A stretch of 64,000 nucleotides of DNA, from positions 18,980,925 to 19,044,924 of the forward strand of contig JAYGXS010000008.1 in assembly GCA_036362985.1 (NCBI GenBank), in the 5' to 3' direction. The position numbers were made by a program, and so were the translations under genes. Shown here piece by piece: positions 10,390-21,330 of this stretch. The notes beneath the pieces were generated by a model. It worked only from the letters and a program-made list of their open reading frames with translations. It searched no databases and was not told where the DNA came from. Every line of letters starts with the position of its first letter. The first letter of the stretch is position 1. Source of the stretch: Ligula intestinalis. Taxonomy: Eukaryota > Platyhelminthes > Cestoda > Diphyllobothriidea > Diphyllobothriidae.

Positions 10390-13080
10390 GCTTAACTCAT
10401 AATAGGCGAGTATGATTTTTACCGTCAAGACCGCACTAGTAAGCGTGGCGGTGGTTGTCTTCTCTATATTAAGGCTATTTTTAAGCATTTCCCGTTCGAT
10501 CTAGATGCTAAGTCATCCTCAGGCAATTAATGCCTTGCATCCATTATCCTATCTCCCCGTCAACAGGCGATTAGCGGCTGCATTTATAATCCCTCTTACT
10601 CATCATTTGAAGATGAGGACTAGCTTTGCGATATATTTAGGCTGATTTCGGAGTTCGCATTTGACGCTAAAGTTATCGCTGGGGATTTTAACTTTCCCGA
10701 AATTGATTGGTCACTGAACTGTTGTCCATCATGATTTCAGCCCTTCCTAGATACCATCAATTTTTTAAACTGGTCTCAATTGGTTTGTTCACCAACGAGG
10801 GATCAGCATCTCCAAGATTTACTGTTCACGAACGGCATTTCCCCCCTTTTCGTTGACTACGATCAGAACCTCTTCCAAAGTGACCATATTTTAATCTATT
10901 GTTGTCTTTCGCTTGCTTCTACGAAAATGCCTAGCACCGTTCGTACCTATCATGCTTTTGACCTAGCTGATATTTATTTAATTAACAACTTCATGGACTC
11001 ACTAGACTGGCAGGAACTTTCCTCCATGAACAGTGTAACAATTCTCGGTGACTAAATGACGGCAATTTCAAATAGCATTTTGGAATTTGTGCCGATAAAA
11101 AATGTTAAACCTTATACTTCGGACCCCACCGTTCCTCACTTTCTATTGCCTAGACTAAAGAAATTGCAAAGACAGTTGAAAGATCAATCTACTAGTTCAT
11201 TACCTTTGCACCTCAGAATCACAGCGATTTTCGAATTAGCGTCTAAGATTCGGCTTGCACGTGAAAAACAAGGGGAATCCTGCGCACTCAGCGAGTTAAA
11301 CTCTGCTTCATCTCTTGCCCAGCTGTTCCGTCGTCGGTCCTCCGCTAAACGAGGTCACGAAATACCCCCTTTACCAAATGAAGATAAAACATTTGTGCTA
11401 GATGAGTCTGACGAGGCTGAACTGTTTAATGCATACTTTGCAAAGCATCTTACGACGGAATCTGAACCGGTCCCGTCGTTTCAGCCATTCTTAGTCAATA
11501 CTATCATTACCATTGATTTCTCCATAGAAGTAATTCGTAAGCACATTATCCGTCTGAAAAACTCGCACTCCTCGGGAACTGACGGTATTCCAAACTCACT
11601 TATCAAGAGTGTTGAGCTTCCCCGGATTTTTAAGTCATCTTTTCTCAACCTATCTTCTTAACGGTTTCTTTCCTGTATCATGGAAGACATCTATCATTCT
11701 TCCAGTCTTCAAGTCAGGATCTCGTTCGGACGTAAATAACTACCGAGGTGTTCATAAAACCCCGGCCCTAGCCAAACTTTTGGAAAAGATCATCTTTAAT
11801 CAAATTCTCAATTTTTATGTAGAAAATAAACTATTGAGCGCCTCACAGCATGGATTTCTACCTGGAAGATCATGCGAAACCTGTCACTTGGCATTTCTTT
11901 ACCTCGTTACTTCACTTCGTAATGAACAGCAATCCATCGTCGTGATTTACTCTGACCTCAGTAAAGCTTTTTACAAGGTGCCGCACCGGCGTCCTCTAGA
12001 GAAACTGGCATCAGGCCTCCTCTCCTTGATTTCATTGCCTCCTACCTGTCTAACCACAGCCAGAAAGTCTTAGTAGGCAATAGTTACTCGATGCCTCAGC
12101 CGATTATGAGTGGCATTTTTCAAGGCACAGTTTTAGGTCTCCTCCTTTTCATTCTTTACATTGATGAAATTTCATTAGTGCTAAAAAAACTCAAAAAATT
12201 TTATTTATGCTGATGACCTTAAGCGTATTTACTCATTTTCTAAGGACACGGTCAGTAGTTGCGTTGATCAAGTTAACGCAGACTTGCGTACCTTCTCAAG
12301 TTGAGACGCCACATGGCAGATGTAATTTTCTCCATCCAAATGTACTTTCATGTGTTTGGGTCCTTCAAAGCTTCCTGGACCCATTATCTTCCTAAATAGT
12401 CCACTGTTAGAACGATCTAAGATAAAGGATTTGGGTCTCACTTGCACGAATAAGCTTGCATTATCACCTCACGCAGCTCAAATGTCTGCCAAGGCCGCAC
12501 AGATATGTGGGTTTATATTGCATAATTTTTTCCTTCCAGAAATGAAGTTCAAACTATACCGCATGTTTGTTCTCCCTATAATAGAAAACTGCTGTCCACT
12601 TTTTGGCCTTATAAACCAGAATGACCGTAGTAAGATTAAAAAGGTTCGGCGAGTTTCCACTCGTAAAATATTTTCTATTTCTGGGTCTGGTTTTACTTAT
12701 ACAGATAGATTTCAGTTAGCGAACATTAAATTTCTTTGAGTAAGAAGACTCGAAGCTGTTATATGCCTTCTGTTTCGCGTTAACAATAGTCTCTCCCACA
12801 AATTAACGCTCTTATTCCGGTAGACTGGCCTTACGTCATTCGGAAATCTTGCACGATAATTTTACCGACCCGTAGCTCTACATCTAACCGTTCTTGCTTT
12901 TTTACCTCCAAATATGCTTTTATCTGGAACAATCTCCCACTCGAAATTAGGTTGTCTACTACATTATCGATTTTCAAAAGCAAGTTGCGTAAGCATTTAT
13001 ATTTGGAGGAAATAAAGTCGTTACTGTCTGTTTCCTTTCCAAACACGCAATTTTTAGATTTTGAAAAGGGTCCGCCTGGC
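10390..13080 (+). mobile_element. CR1/Jockey-like LINE, endonuclease to RT, degenerate
   Basis: This is a near full-length second ORF of a non-LTR retrotransposon, broken by stops and frameshifts. An AP-endonuclease motif GDFNFPEIDW is at 10681-10710. Linker and finger regions follow (PNEDKTFVLDESDEAELF, then HSSGTDGIPNSLIKS near 11570). RT palm motifs are SDLSKAFYKVPHR near 11955, LGLLLFILY near 12133 and the catalytic YADD near 12210. The thumb and C-terminal region (YRMFVLPIIENCCPLF near 12560) runs to about 12740, with decayed tail to 13080. The changed D-to-Y in the SKAFD motif and at least four frame breaks show it is dead. It ends close to the first assembly gap. Confidence 0.85.
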
Positions 13081-13148
13081 ATTTGAAGCCATTCCCAGTA
13101 TACGGTGGTCGCTTTTGATGGTTACCGCTCGGATGCTCGTGGACTCTG

Positions 13149-13627
13149 NNNNNNNNNNNNNNNNNNNNNNNNNNNNNNNNNNNNNNNNNNNNNNNNNNNN
13201 NNNNNNNNNNNNNNNNNNNNNNNNNNNNNNNNNNNNNNNNNNNNNNNNNNNNNNNNNNNNNNNNNNNNNNNNNNNNNNNNNNNNNNNNNNNNNNNNNNNN
13301 NNNNNNNNNNNNNNNNNNNNNNNNNNNNNNNNNNNNNNNNNNNNNNNNNNNNNNNNNNNNNNNNNNNNNNNNNNNNNNNNNNNNNNNNNNNNNNNNNNNN
13401 NNNNNNNNNNNNNNNNNNNNNNNNNNNNNNNNNNNNNNNNNNNNNNNNNNNNNNNNNNNNNNNNNNNNNNNNNNNNNNNNNNNNNNNNNNNNNNNNNNNN
13501 NNNNNNNNNNNNNNNNNNNNNNNNNNNNNNNNNNNNNNNNNNNNNNNNNNNNNNNNNNNNNNNNNNNNNNNNNNNNNNNNNNNNNNNNNNNNNNNNNNNN
13601 NNNNNNNNNNNNNNNNNNNNNNNNNNN
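13149..13627. other. Assembly gap (479 N)
   Basis: A run of N that directly abuts a trinucleotide array, so the true sequence probably contains more of that repeat. Translations across it are meaningless. Confidence 0.99.
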
Positions 13628-13732
<105 letters not shown>

Positions 13733-14315
13733 CACGGCACCTATTATTGGACTGATTCTATTGCAAATCTGGGACCAAGATCGATAAGGAAAAGGTCACA
13801 GAAATTCACAATTGGCCAGTGTCAAGCAATGAGACCGAGCTCTGAAGTTTCTCTGATCTCACTTACTCCTATAGGAAGCCCATTTGGTACCGTTACCATT
13901 TAGACACACGTGTAAACGAACTCACGCCAAAGGTGAGTACTAGCAGAGGTATTGCACTTACATTACAATAAACTATTTTTGCTATTTATTAGCCATTATG
14001 TCACTTTAAGTAGTCACTTTATCAAGAGAAGAAGGCTTGAGCTCCCTATTCATATCCAAAAATCGGAAAAAAGTTTAACTTTAACAACAGTATATAAGAC
14101 AAATATATAGTTAGCATCTTGGAGAAGTTAACATCAGCGATACGTATGAGCCAGTTGCAAAGCACGCCTACTGATACAATGTTCATTATATGTGACACAT
14201 TACTCAGCAAATTAAAATCAAGTTTATGGTTAAACTGCTTTGCAGTTTGTGAAAGGACCACCTCGTCAGGGAGTCTGTTTCACGCTCTAATGATCCTCTG
14301 CGAGAAGGCGTTCCG
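13733..14315. other. No gene seen
   Basis: Short non-coding stretch between the TAG array and the next LINE remnant. The 70-codon frames on both strands near 14046-14331 overlap and lack motifs. Confidence 0.4.
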
Positions 14316-15308
14316 TCAAATGTCCATATAGGCTGGCCTCCTCTGCAGTTTAAAGGGATAATTCAGCAAAAAGTCTGTCCGAGCCAATTCAAAAAACTTA
14401 TCAAACTGTAGGGTGCACTCACGGCCTCCGACATTTTGAAAGGTTTGAATGAAATCATCGCGTAGTTGCCTGTAATTGAGAGGAAGCAAATTTAATTCAG
14501 TCAATCTGCCTTCGAAGGGGAGAGGACAAAGATTATTGACCAACTTCGTAGCCCTCGCTTGCACTCGTCCCATGTGCAGATAATCTTTCTGAAACCGCAA
14601 ACACCAAGCCAGCTTCCGATAATGTATACATTAGACGTTGATATGGGGCACTGTCAAACGCCTTCTTGAAATCAGTATAGATGACGTCAACCTTAACATC
14701 TTTATCCAGTGTGCAAGTCCGCCGCTCAGTCGAGAGCAATAGGCTGACAAAACAAGGATGGGTCTGTCTGAAGCCGTGTTAGAGCCCTGACATTAAGTTG
14801 TTCTACTCCAGGAACCCCATCATCGCCTTTTTAATCATTGTTTCCATCCCCGTACAGCAATGCAAGTTAAACTGACGAGCCGATAATTGTTGACTTTCGA
14901 TTGGGCCCTACCCTCGTAAATCAGGTAAATATTTGTCGCCTTCCATTTGGATGGCGGTCTCCCCCATTCAAAGGACGAACGGAAGATATGTGCTAGGAGT
15001 ATTGAGAGCTTGCTTGCCAATTCTTTCAAGAACTTGGCCAGCCTCTTGTCTGGACCAGTTTTGCAGCTCTCTTTCAACTGCAGATGCCAGAAATAATAGC
15101 GATTGAAGTGCTGGACTAGTATTTACAACAGCACCATCGACATTCTGTAACTGAAGTTCTCGTCATTCTCAACGACATCAACGCCATTATTATCCTTAAG
15201 TACTACGACTGGATTCTTTTTTAGTCGACTTTTAATATAGCTGAATAAAAGTAGGGACTCTTTGTGGGGTCGCCTGTGGAACGTGTTAAGCGCGCCCCTT
15301 AGGCTCAC
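14316..15308 (-). mobile_element. CR1-like LINE remnant, internally deleted
   Basis: Minus-strand pieces appear in RT order. At 15308-15123 there is a linker (LLLFSYIKSRLKKNPVVVL). At 15077-14835 is the finger region ending WKATNIYLIYEG..KVNNYRLVSLT. At 14739-14533 is palm motif A, VIYTDFKKAFDSAPYQRLM. At 14600-14316 is the thumb tail (ARATKLVNNLCPLPFEGRL, then YRQLRDDFIQTF). The YADD palm block between motif A and the tail is missing, so a deletion has joined the two ends. Frames are shifted several times. Confidence 0.8.
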
Positions 15309-16249
15309 GGGAACCTGATTTTAGGGTAGAAGATGGGCGGAGAATGTCAGGGAACAATTAAGATTCGAATATTTTTGTAAAATAAAAACGTTACGAGGAC
15401 AAGTTGGGTCGCTCACTCAAACCTTGGGAGAAGACACTGAAATAGGCTATAATATTATCGCTAACCCCCAGCCCAACCAACGGGGAACGCGTGTATGAAG
15501 GAGGAGTGTGCCCTAACCTCGGGCAAGGTCATTGAGGTACAGGTTCAAGTGGAACCACCAATATCAACTAGAAAAAAGGTTAACGAAGTACAAAAGTGTG
15601 AAGATTGTGGAAATCACCCTGCTTAAAATTTGTAAGTAAACGGTTATTCCCGTGGTTAATTTAAAAGGTTAATTTTGCTTAGTATACTGACTTAAGCGGT
15701 TATGGTATGCGGTGACCTTCGGAGAATCGCTCTGCAGGTCAATGCCATCATCAAATCCCTGTTAGATCGATGGATGGCGTGTAGAAACCTGGAAGATTAT
15801 GGGTAATTCAACCTGCTTAAAACATTTAAGTAGGTCGCCATAATACATAAGGACCTTTCGAAGACCCTACTTGGAAACCCTACCATCCCCACATTAGCTT
15901 CGTATGATCATTCTTACCGAGTGGGGCAATGGAATGCACTTCATCAATGTACGAGAAATTCTTCGTAAAAAATAAGATCCAAGCAACTAGCTCTCTGGTT
16001 CTCTCGAAACCTGGTAAGTGTCTTAACATTCTATGCCAGAGGAAGGTTAAGCATGAGTTCCATCAACTTAAAACTAAAGGAAGTTGACAACCTTACGACT
16101 ATCAGACTTCACACTATCTCAGATGCATTTAAATCACCAGCGATAAGAAACTCTCGGTGGGTAGCTGCTGTTGTAAATGTATCCAAAGCCCAGATGTCAC
16201 CACCTAATTACGTCTTGTGTGAGTCCCCAAGGAAGAATAAAGCAAGATG
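15309..16249. other. No gene seen
   Basis: No open frame of note; the 65-codon frame at 16053-16250 has no recognised motif. No repeat ends were found. Confidence 0.4.
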
Positions 16250-16440
16250 AGCGCAAATATAGAAGTCATTTCGCGTACTTAGTACAACATATGTAAGGTA
16301 CACAAGCGCGTGCGCTGCCAGGTCTATCGGACAAATCAGATACTGTCCTGGCACGAGTAGTGAACGATTGGCTTGTGACCCAACGGTTGGTTTGTCAGAG
16401 ATTTAGTTTGGTTTTTTAGCTTTAGTTTATTTGGTGAGGA
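16250..16440 (+). repeat. Possible diverged copy of dispersed repeat R1
   Basis: The stretch starting GCGCAAATATAGA and running through ACTTAGTACA, GCGCGTGCGCTG and CGGACAAATCAGATACTGTCC follows the same word order as the R1 copy at 52840-52940. Similarity is weak enough that an alignment is needed. Confidence 0.35.
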
Positions 16441-16609
16441 TAATAGGCAATGCCGTTGAAAACCCTATTTAGCACGTGTACAAGCACCTATAAAAATTTA
16501 CCACTACTAACATAGCATTGGCAAACTGTTAGTAGCATTGTTTTTTACAATATATGTCTGGTTTTTAGAGGTCAGACTTGGAGAGAGGAGAAGGGACGCG
16601 TGTAATTAT

Positions 16610-17820
16610 CTAAGAGGTGTTTTTACATCTGAAGGGAATGGCCTCCACGACTGACTGTGGAAGGTTTTTCCACTGTTGTATGACATGTTGCATGACGAAT
16701 TCAGAGCGGAGGTTTAGCTTAGACATCTTCGTGCGCAGCTTCATTGTGTGCCCACGGAGATGAGGTGAGAGGTCCCACTGAAACATGTCTTCAAAGCGTA
16801 ATCCTTTCGCAAGACCGTTTATTATCTTGTAGACTAGGATAAGATCCCCTTTTTGTTGCCTGTAACGCAGAGTGAATAAATTTAGGCATTCCAGTCTATC
16901 TGTGTAAGTGCGGTTCTTTAGACCTCTTACTAGCTTTGTTGCCCGACGCTGCACTTTCTCCAGACATGCTGTGTCCTTTGGTAGCCATGGCCGCCACGCC
17001 TGTATGCCATACTCTAGGTGTGGTCGAACAAATGTGCCGTACACTCTGCCAAAGAGATCTTCATCGAAGGCTAGAAACGCCCTTTTGATAGCATGCAGCA
17101 CTCCCGTGGCTTTATTTGCAGCTTTGACAGATTATAATGGGGGCTTCAGATTACTCTGCATCCAAATGACGAGGTCTTTTTGCGTAGATGCTACAAGAAT
17201 TTGGATGTTTTTCAGGCGATATGTCCTGCTGCTCTGGGGGATAGGGTAGTTTGTTGGATGCAAGTGGAGTACGGCACACTTTTGCACATTGAAATCCAGC
17301 AGCCATCTATCGGACCACGTCTGCAGTCTGCAAAGATTATTTTGCAGAGCATCTCGGTCGCTTGGGCGCTTAATGACCTGCCAGAGCTTAACGTCATCGG
17401 CAAACATGATTTTACCACAGTCCAGTTCTTGAAGGCTGTCATTTACATAGAGAATGAAAAGTAGAGGACCGAGAACGGAGCCTTGAGGAACCCCACTAAC
17501 TACGTCAACCCAGTCCGATTTATCCTCCCCGATGCAAATGCGTTGTTTTCAGCCTACTAAAAATGACCTGATTCAGTCCAAAATTTTCCCCTTGATGCTA
17601 AGAATGCTCAGTTTATGTAAAAGATGTTGATGGGCAACTTGTCAAAGGCTTTGCAGAAATTGATGTACACTACGTCCACTTTGAAGCCCTCTTCTTAAGC
17701 ACTTGTCCAGGCCTCAATTGAAGAAAGTAAATTTGAAAGGCAGGAGCGCCGTCGCCGAAAGCCAGAGTGGAAATTTTGTATGTTGTCACTTATTAATTGA
17801 TTGATTGTCAGTTTGCGTTC
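16610..17820 (-). mobile_element. CR1/Jockey-like LINE, most of RT retained
   Basis: Read from 17820 downwards: a finger region (FHSGFRRRRSCLSNLLSS), then INFCKAFDKLPI (motif A), SGVPQGSVLGPLLFILYVND at about 17520-17460, and MFADDVKLW at 17407 (the FADD form of the catalytic box). The thumb and C-terminal region lies in a clean 163-codon frame at 17101-16610 with YGTFVRPHLEYGIQAWRPW and VQRRATKLVRGL. Two frameshifts separate these blocks. Upstream endonuclease is absent. The family matches the + strand fragment at 43990-45154. Confidence 0.85.
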
Positions 17821-18805
17821 ACCACTTGTATGCGGATCGATAGCCTGGCATGAGCGCGGCTCGGTGCCCTCTGCTGGCTTCCCGTTCGCGTGTCTGTTAA
17901 GGCTGCTCCTAACAGCTGCTGCCTTCACTGAACGTAGAAGCGACTGGTCAGCTGCATTCAGAATGTTTGATGACCTGTTTACCGTCAGCAATTCCAGGTT
18001 CTGTGAATTCACTTTTTTGGCTTTATCCAGATGCATGCATATTTAAAAGCGAGGATGTGCTCTCGTTCGATTATGGATATCCCTGTTCTTACATATACTG
18101 CAAATATGCCACTTTGTCAGTCTTGACGGTCTTTGTGGAAAAACTGGTGTTCTTGGATTGGGTATGACTGGCTGATAACGGCTTATGTACCAGAAATGGT
18201 CCTTCCTATCTCCCAAGTCTTTGACGGTTTCATTCCTGCAACTGTCTGCTATTATGATTTTGCCGGCATTGGCCTGGCAGGTGGTCGACTGTTTTAGAAA
18301 CCTAACTACCTATACGAAGTCTGCTTACTTTGGGAAGCTAATCTGATCAGTTTGCGCACATTCCTGAGTGAATACATACCCATTCTGTATTGACAATTAA
18401 TGGCTGGTAGCGAAGCATTGATGAACTTCGGTTCGATGGAGTGTTTAGGACCCACCTGGTAGACGCTAGTGTTGGACCATCTTTGTCATCCGTGTGTATA
18501 TTATTGTGCTCCCGGCCAAGCTGCCCCAGCGATCGAGTCGGCTTCTTCCCAATTACTTCCTGGGACTCCGAAGTTTTTGCTGCCAACCAATGGTGGGTCC
18601 GCGTCCTGCTTGTTCCTTGCACCACTGTCGTGGTTGTCGCGGTGTCAGCTTGCGTGCTGACCTCTCCCTTGCCAGGCAGTGGATCAATCGGCCATTGGTT
18701 TTTGCTCGAAGTGCTGTCGGCTTCATGGGCACCAACGTGAGAAAGCATACCAAATCGGTAATTTGACTCCCGACCACTGCCGCATTCTTCCTCCATGGGT
18801 GTCGG
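17821..18805. other. No gene seen
   Basis: Moderately GC-rich DNA with several overlapping 60-149 codon frames on both strands, none with recognised motifs. Near 18513-18550 the words GCCCCAGCGATCGAGTCGGCTTCTTCCC resemble the flanks of the hammerhead-like repeats at 8600 and 39090, so part of this stretch may be PLE-associated repeat. Confidence 0.4.
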
Positions 18806-18808
18806 CTG

Positions 18809-19237
18809 TCAGCCCTGCGTAGCTCCTTTCATTCCCTTTTGAGAGGATGTGAGCATAATACGGAACTTTTGGTAGACGGGATTTACATCGATGGCTCGGT
18901 CTAACGTGTCTGTCGAGGACCAACTTTCCAGCACTTGTCTGGCCATTTGCTCACCGGCCCTCCAGATCACCCTCGCTTTCTTAAAGGCGAAGTTGTGGTT
19001 CAGCTGTTGCACGTGACCATAGGCCAAAGGCAGCTTGTCTTTGCAGTTGCTTGTAAATTTATGTTCTTGCAATCTTGTGCCCAGGCGTTTGCCCGTTTCA
19101 CCAACATACCTTGCATCGCTATTTTTGCATTTTATGCTGTAGACCACAACTGATTCTTCGGTTGCTGGAAGCATGTCTTTGGGCTTCCTTATTTGCTGTC
19201 TGATTGTAAAATCTAGTCTATGCGCTAATCCAATCAA
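18809..19237 (-). mobile_element. Penelope-like element GIY-YIG endonuclease fragment
   Basis: A 142-codon minus frame encodes a GIY-YIG type domain: VVYSIKCKNSDARYVGETGK supplies the Y...YVG core, then RLGTRLQEHK, the R..EH helix. A later HNFAFKKARVI corresponds to the H.F.F..A.I strand, and ARQVLESW to the conserved E. PLEs use this nuclease, fused to their RT, to nick target DNA. The nuclease frame is intact over its core but is detached from an RT in the same orientation: the RT piece 570 bp away points the opposite way. Confidence 0.82.
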
Positions 19238-19806
19238 TTAAGGTTCTAGGATTCTTGCAGTCACCTCTGAAATCGGCAGAAGAATCTCCGACACACCTTC
19301 AGTATCTTGACCTAGAGACAGACGAAGAGTGTTAAGGCTAATAATGTTAACCCTAAAGGCTGCGATCTTGTAGGCCTGGTTAATTCGAAGAGGAGAGAGA
19401 AGTCTTGGGAAGGCCACAGTAGTAGGAAGAACATATTTTTTTACAGAATTCATTAGAGGAAGTTGCCATTTGGTCTGGCATGGAGTTCGACCATGAGCGC
19501 CGTGGGAGGGCGCGGCGTCGTCGCAGCGACCAACTCGGCTGCTTGCGTCCGCCCGCTCGAGGCGGATTCCGGAGTATAATCTAATGGTAGCCACCATCTT
19601 CAGGTTTTTGCTTTTTACAGCCTTGGAGGTGATTGGTTGGACCGCGCGAGGTGAGCGCACCGGTGTGAGCGTGTTAGTACGTCCTTCGTTCATGCGTCTG
19701 GTATGATGCATGCCGAAAATGGCCTTCACACGTGGTCCTATGTTCTGAATGACCTCGTCTGTGGCGTCAAGAGTTAGCAGGATGTCGGGCAGCGGCGACC
19801 ACTGCA

Positions 19807-20540
19807 ATGGTGTCATTCGATGTGGTCTCGTTATTCAATTCAATCCCACTCGCACTAGATATCAGCACCATTGACGGCCTTCCTCTTGAAAATTTTGACA
19901 AGACCGAGCAGAAGCTCAAACTAGAGCCCACCATTGAGCTCTCTGAATTGTGTTTAATATATTTTTTTACCTTGAACCGCCAGGTCTACGAGCAGAAGAA
20001 GGTGACATCATTGGGCTCCCCTCTCTCTGGACTTATTGCCGAAGCAGTTCCACAGAGCTCAAACAGCTTGTCTTCAGTTTGGACCCTCCGCCCCCCCAAA
20101 GTTATGGGTCCGATACGTTGATGACACATTCTCCATGCTAAATAAAAGCCATGTGCAAGCTTTCAAGGCATTTTTGAATTCAATCTTTCCCAACATCCAG
20201 TTTACCTTCGAAGAAGAAGTCAGCAATCGCTTGACTTTCCTTGACGTTTAAGTTGCAAAATTGGCACACGGGAAGATAGGTTAAACGGTCTTCCCTAAGG
20301 CAGCTAACACCAGGCGCATTCTTCAATTGCAAAGCAACAACGCTGTTGGTCGCAAACTCAGTTGCGTTAACATCCTCTTCCGACGTGTTTCAACACACTG
20401 CAGCGATGACAGTAGGAAGCAGGAGGAGATAAATTACTGACAAGCCCTTTTCAAAGCCAACAGCTGTCCGAATTTCTTCATCCGAAAGTGCCTAAAGAAG
20501 CCTCGCGTTCATCGATCGAGCGAAGAAAAGTTAAAATTCT
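19807..20540 (+). mobile_element. Penelope-like element RT fragment (palm and linker)
   Basis: Motifs follow PLE order: FDVVSLFNSIPL near 19815 (motif A type), VTSLGSPLSGLIAEAV near 20000 (motif B), and WVRYVDDTFSML near 20105 (catalytic YVDD type), then FPNIQFTFEEE and LTFLDV. The linker follows with TVF.KAANTRRILQLQSNNAV near 20300 and KANSCPNFFIRKCLK near 20460. Frames shift at about 20040-20100 and stop codons appear in the linker, so it is inactive. The N-terminal RT region is missing because the sequence switches abruptly at about 19800. Confidence 0.82.
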
Positions 20541-21330
20541 GTCTACGTAAAAAAAGGTTTCAGTGGTGACTACACGGATCCCAGAACCTTTTGGGATCGA
20601 AGTGGCACATGAACCAGATTTCACACTCAGCCAGCAACTCATGAAGCTTGCATTGTGTTGCTACCTCCTCGAAGCAATTTGTTCCCATCGGTCTTTGTAT
20701 CCATCGTTCTGAAAACTTGTGCGTGCATTTTTGCATTTGCAATTCAAGCAAGTAATTACTTATGACTTTTGCTTAGCATAGGTGGAATCGCTGGTCCTAT
20801 CTCTTGTTCACTCACGGAAGTGATACTTTTAAGAGGCTGCTTTCCAGATAAATACAGCTTACTTAAGCAGAGGAGAAATTCTTTGGGAACAGAAAATATA
20901 CTGCGTTAGTTTTCGAGATTGTTGTCCCAGCTCGTCATCAGGCTATGGGATGTGCAGAGAAGCAATTAACATAATTAGCCAGAGAATACTTCGTTTAACA
21001 CAGTTTATTCACTTCCTTGTTAGTGCATACATTCTGTACTCTGATAACGAGCTGGAGGACCACTTTCCATTTTCCAAATAATTCCTTATCTTTATGATTA
21101 AATATCGTACAATGCCGTATTTCAATGCATACGTAAGAACTTACTTACTATAGGTGCATGTTGATCTGTTAATCGTTATCGATGCCAACTCCTACCATTT
21201 TCTTCACAGGAGTACATGGAGAATAAGCAGACATGAATAAACATTACTCCAACTCCATCTGTAACCGTAGAAGTTGTTTGAAACCTTCAGATAAAAACGC
21301 GGCAGACTTGGTGGGCCTTGACTTGCGGAA
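20541..21330. other. ARP3 upstream region, PLE debris
   Basis: No gene seen between the PLE fragment and the ARP3 start codon. At 20905-20945 the minus strand has CTGATGA, a GAG/CTC-closed stem and GAAA, a partial hammerhead resemblance without the usual helix III. The ARP3 promoter must lie in or before this stretch, but no TATA or initiator element is convincing. Confidence 0.4.

Noticed and set aside
20905..20945. Minus-strand CTGATGA...GAAA resembling a hammerhead
   Set aside because: Helix III and cleavage-site sequence are missing (GAAAACUAAC), and the related stretch at 59105 lacks the core, so the match is too weak to annotate.
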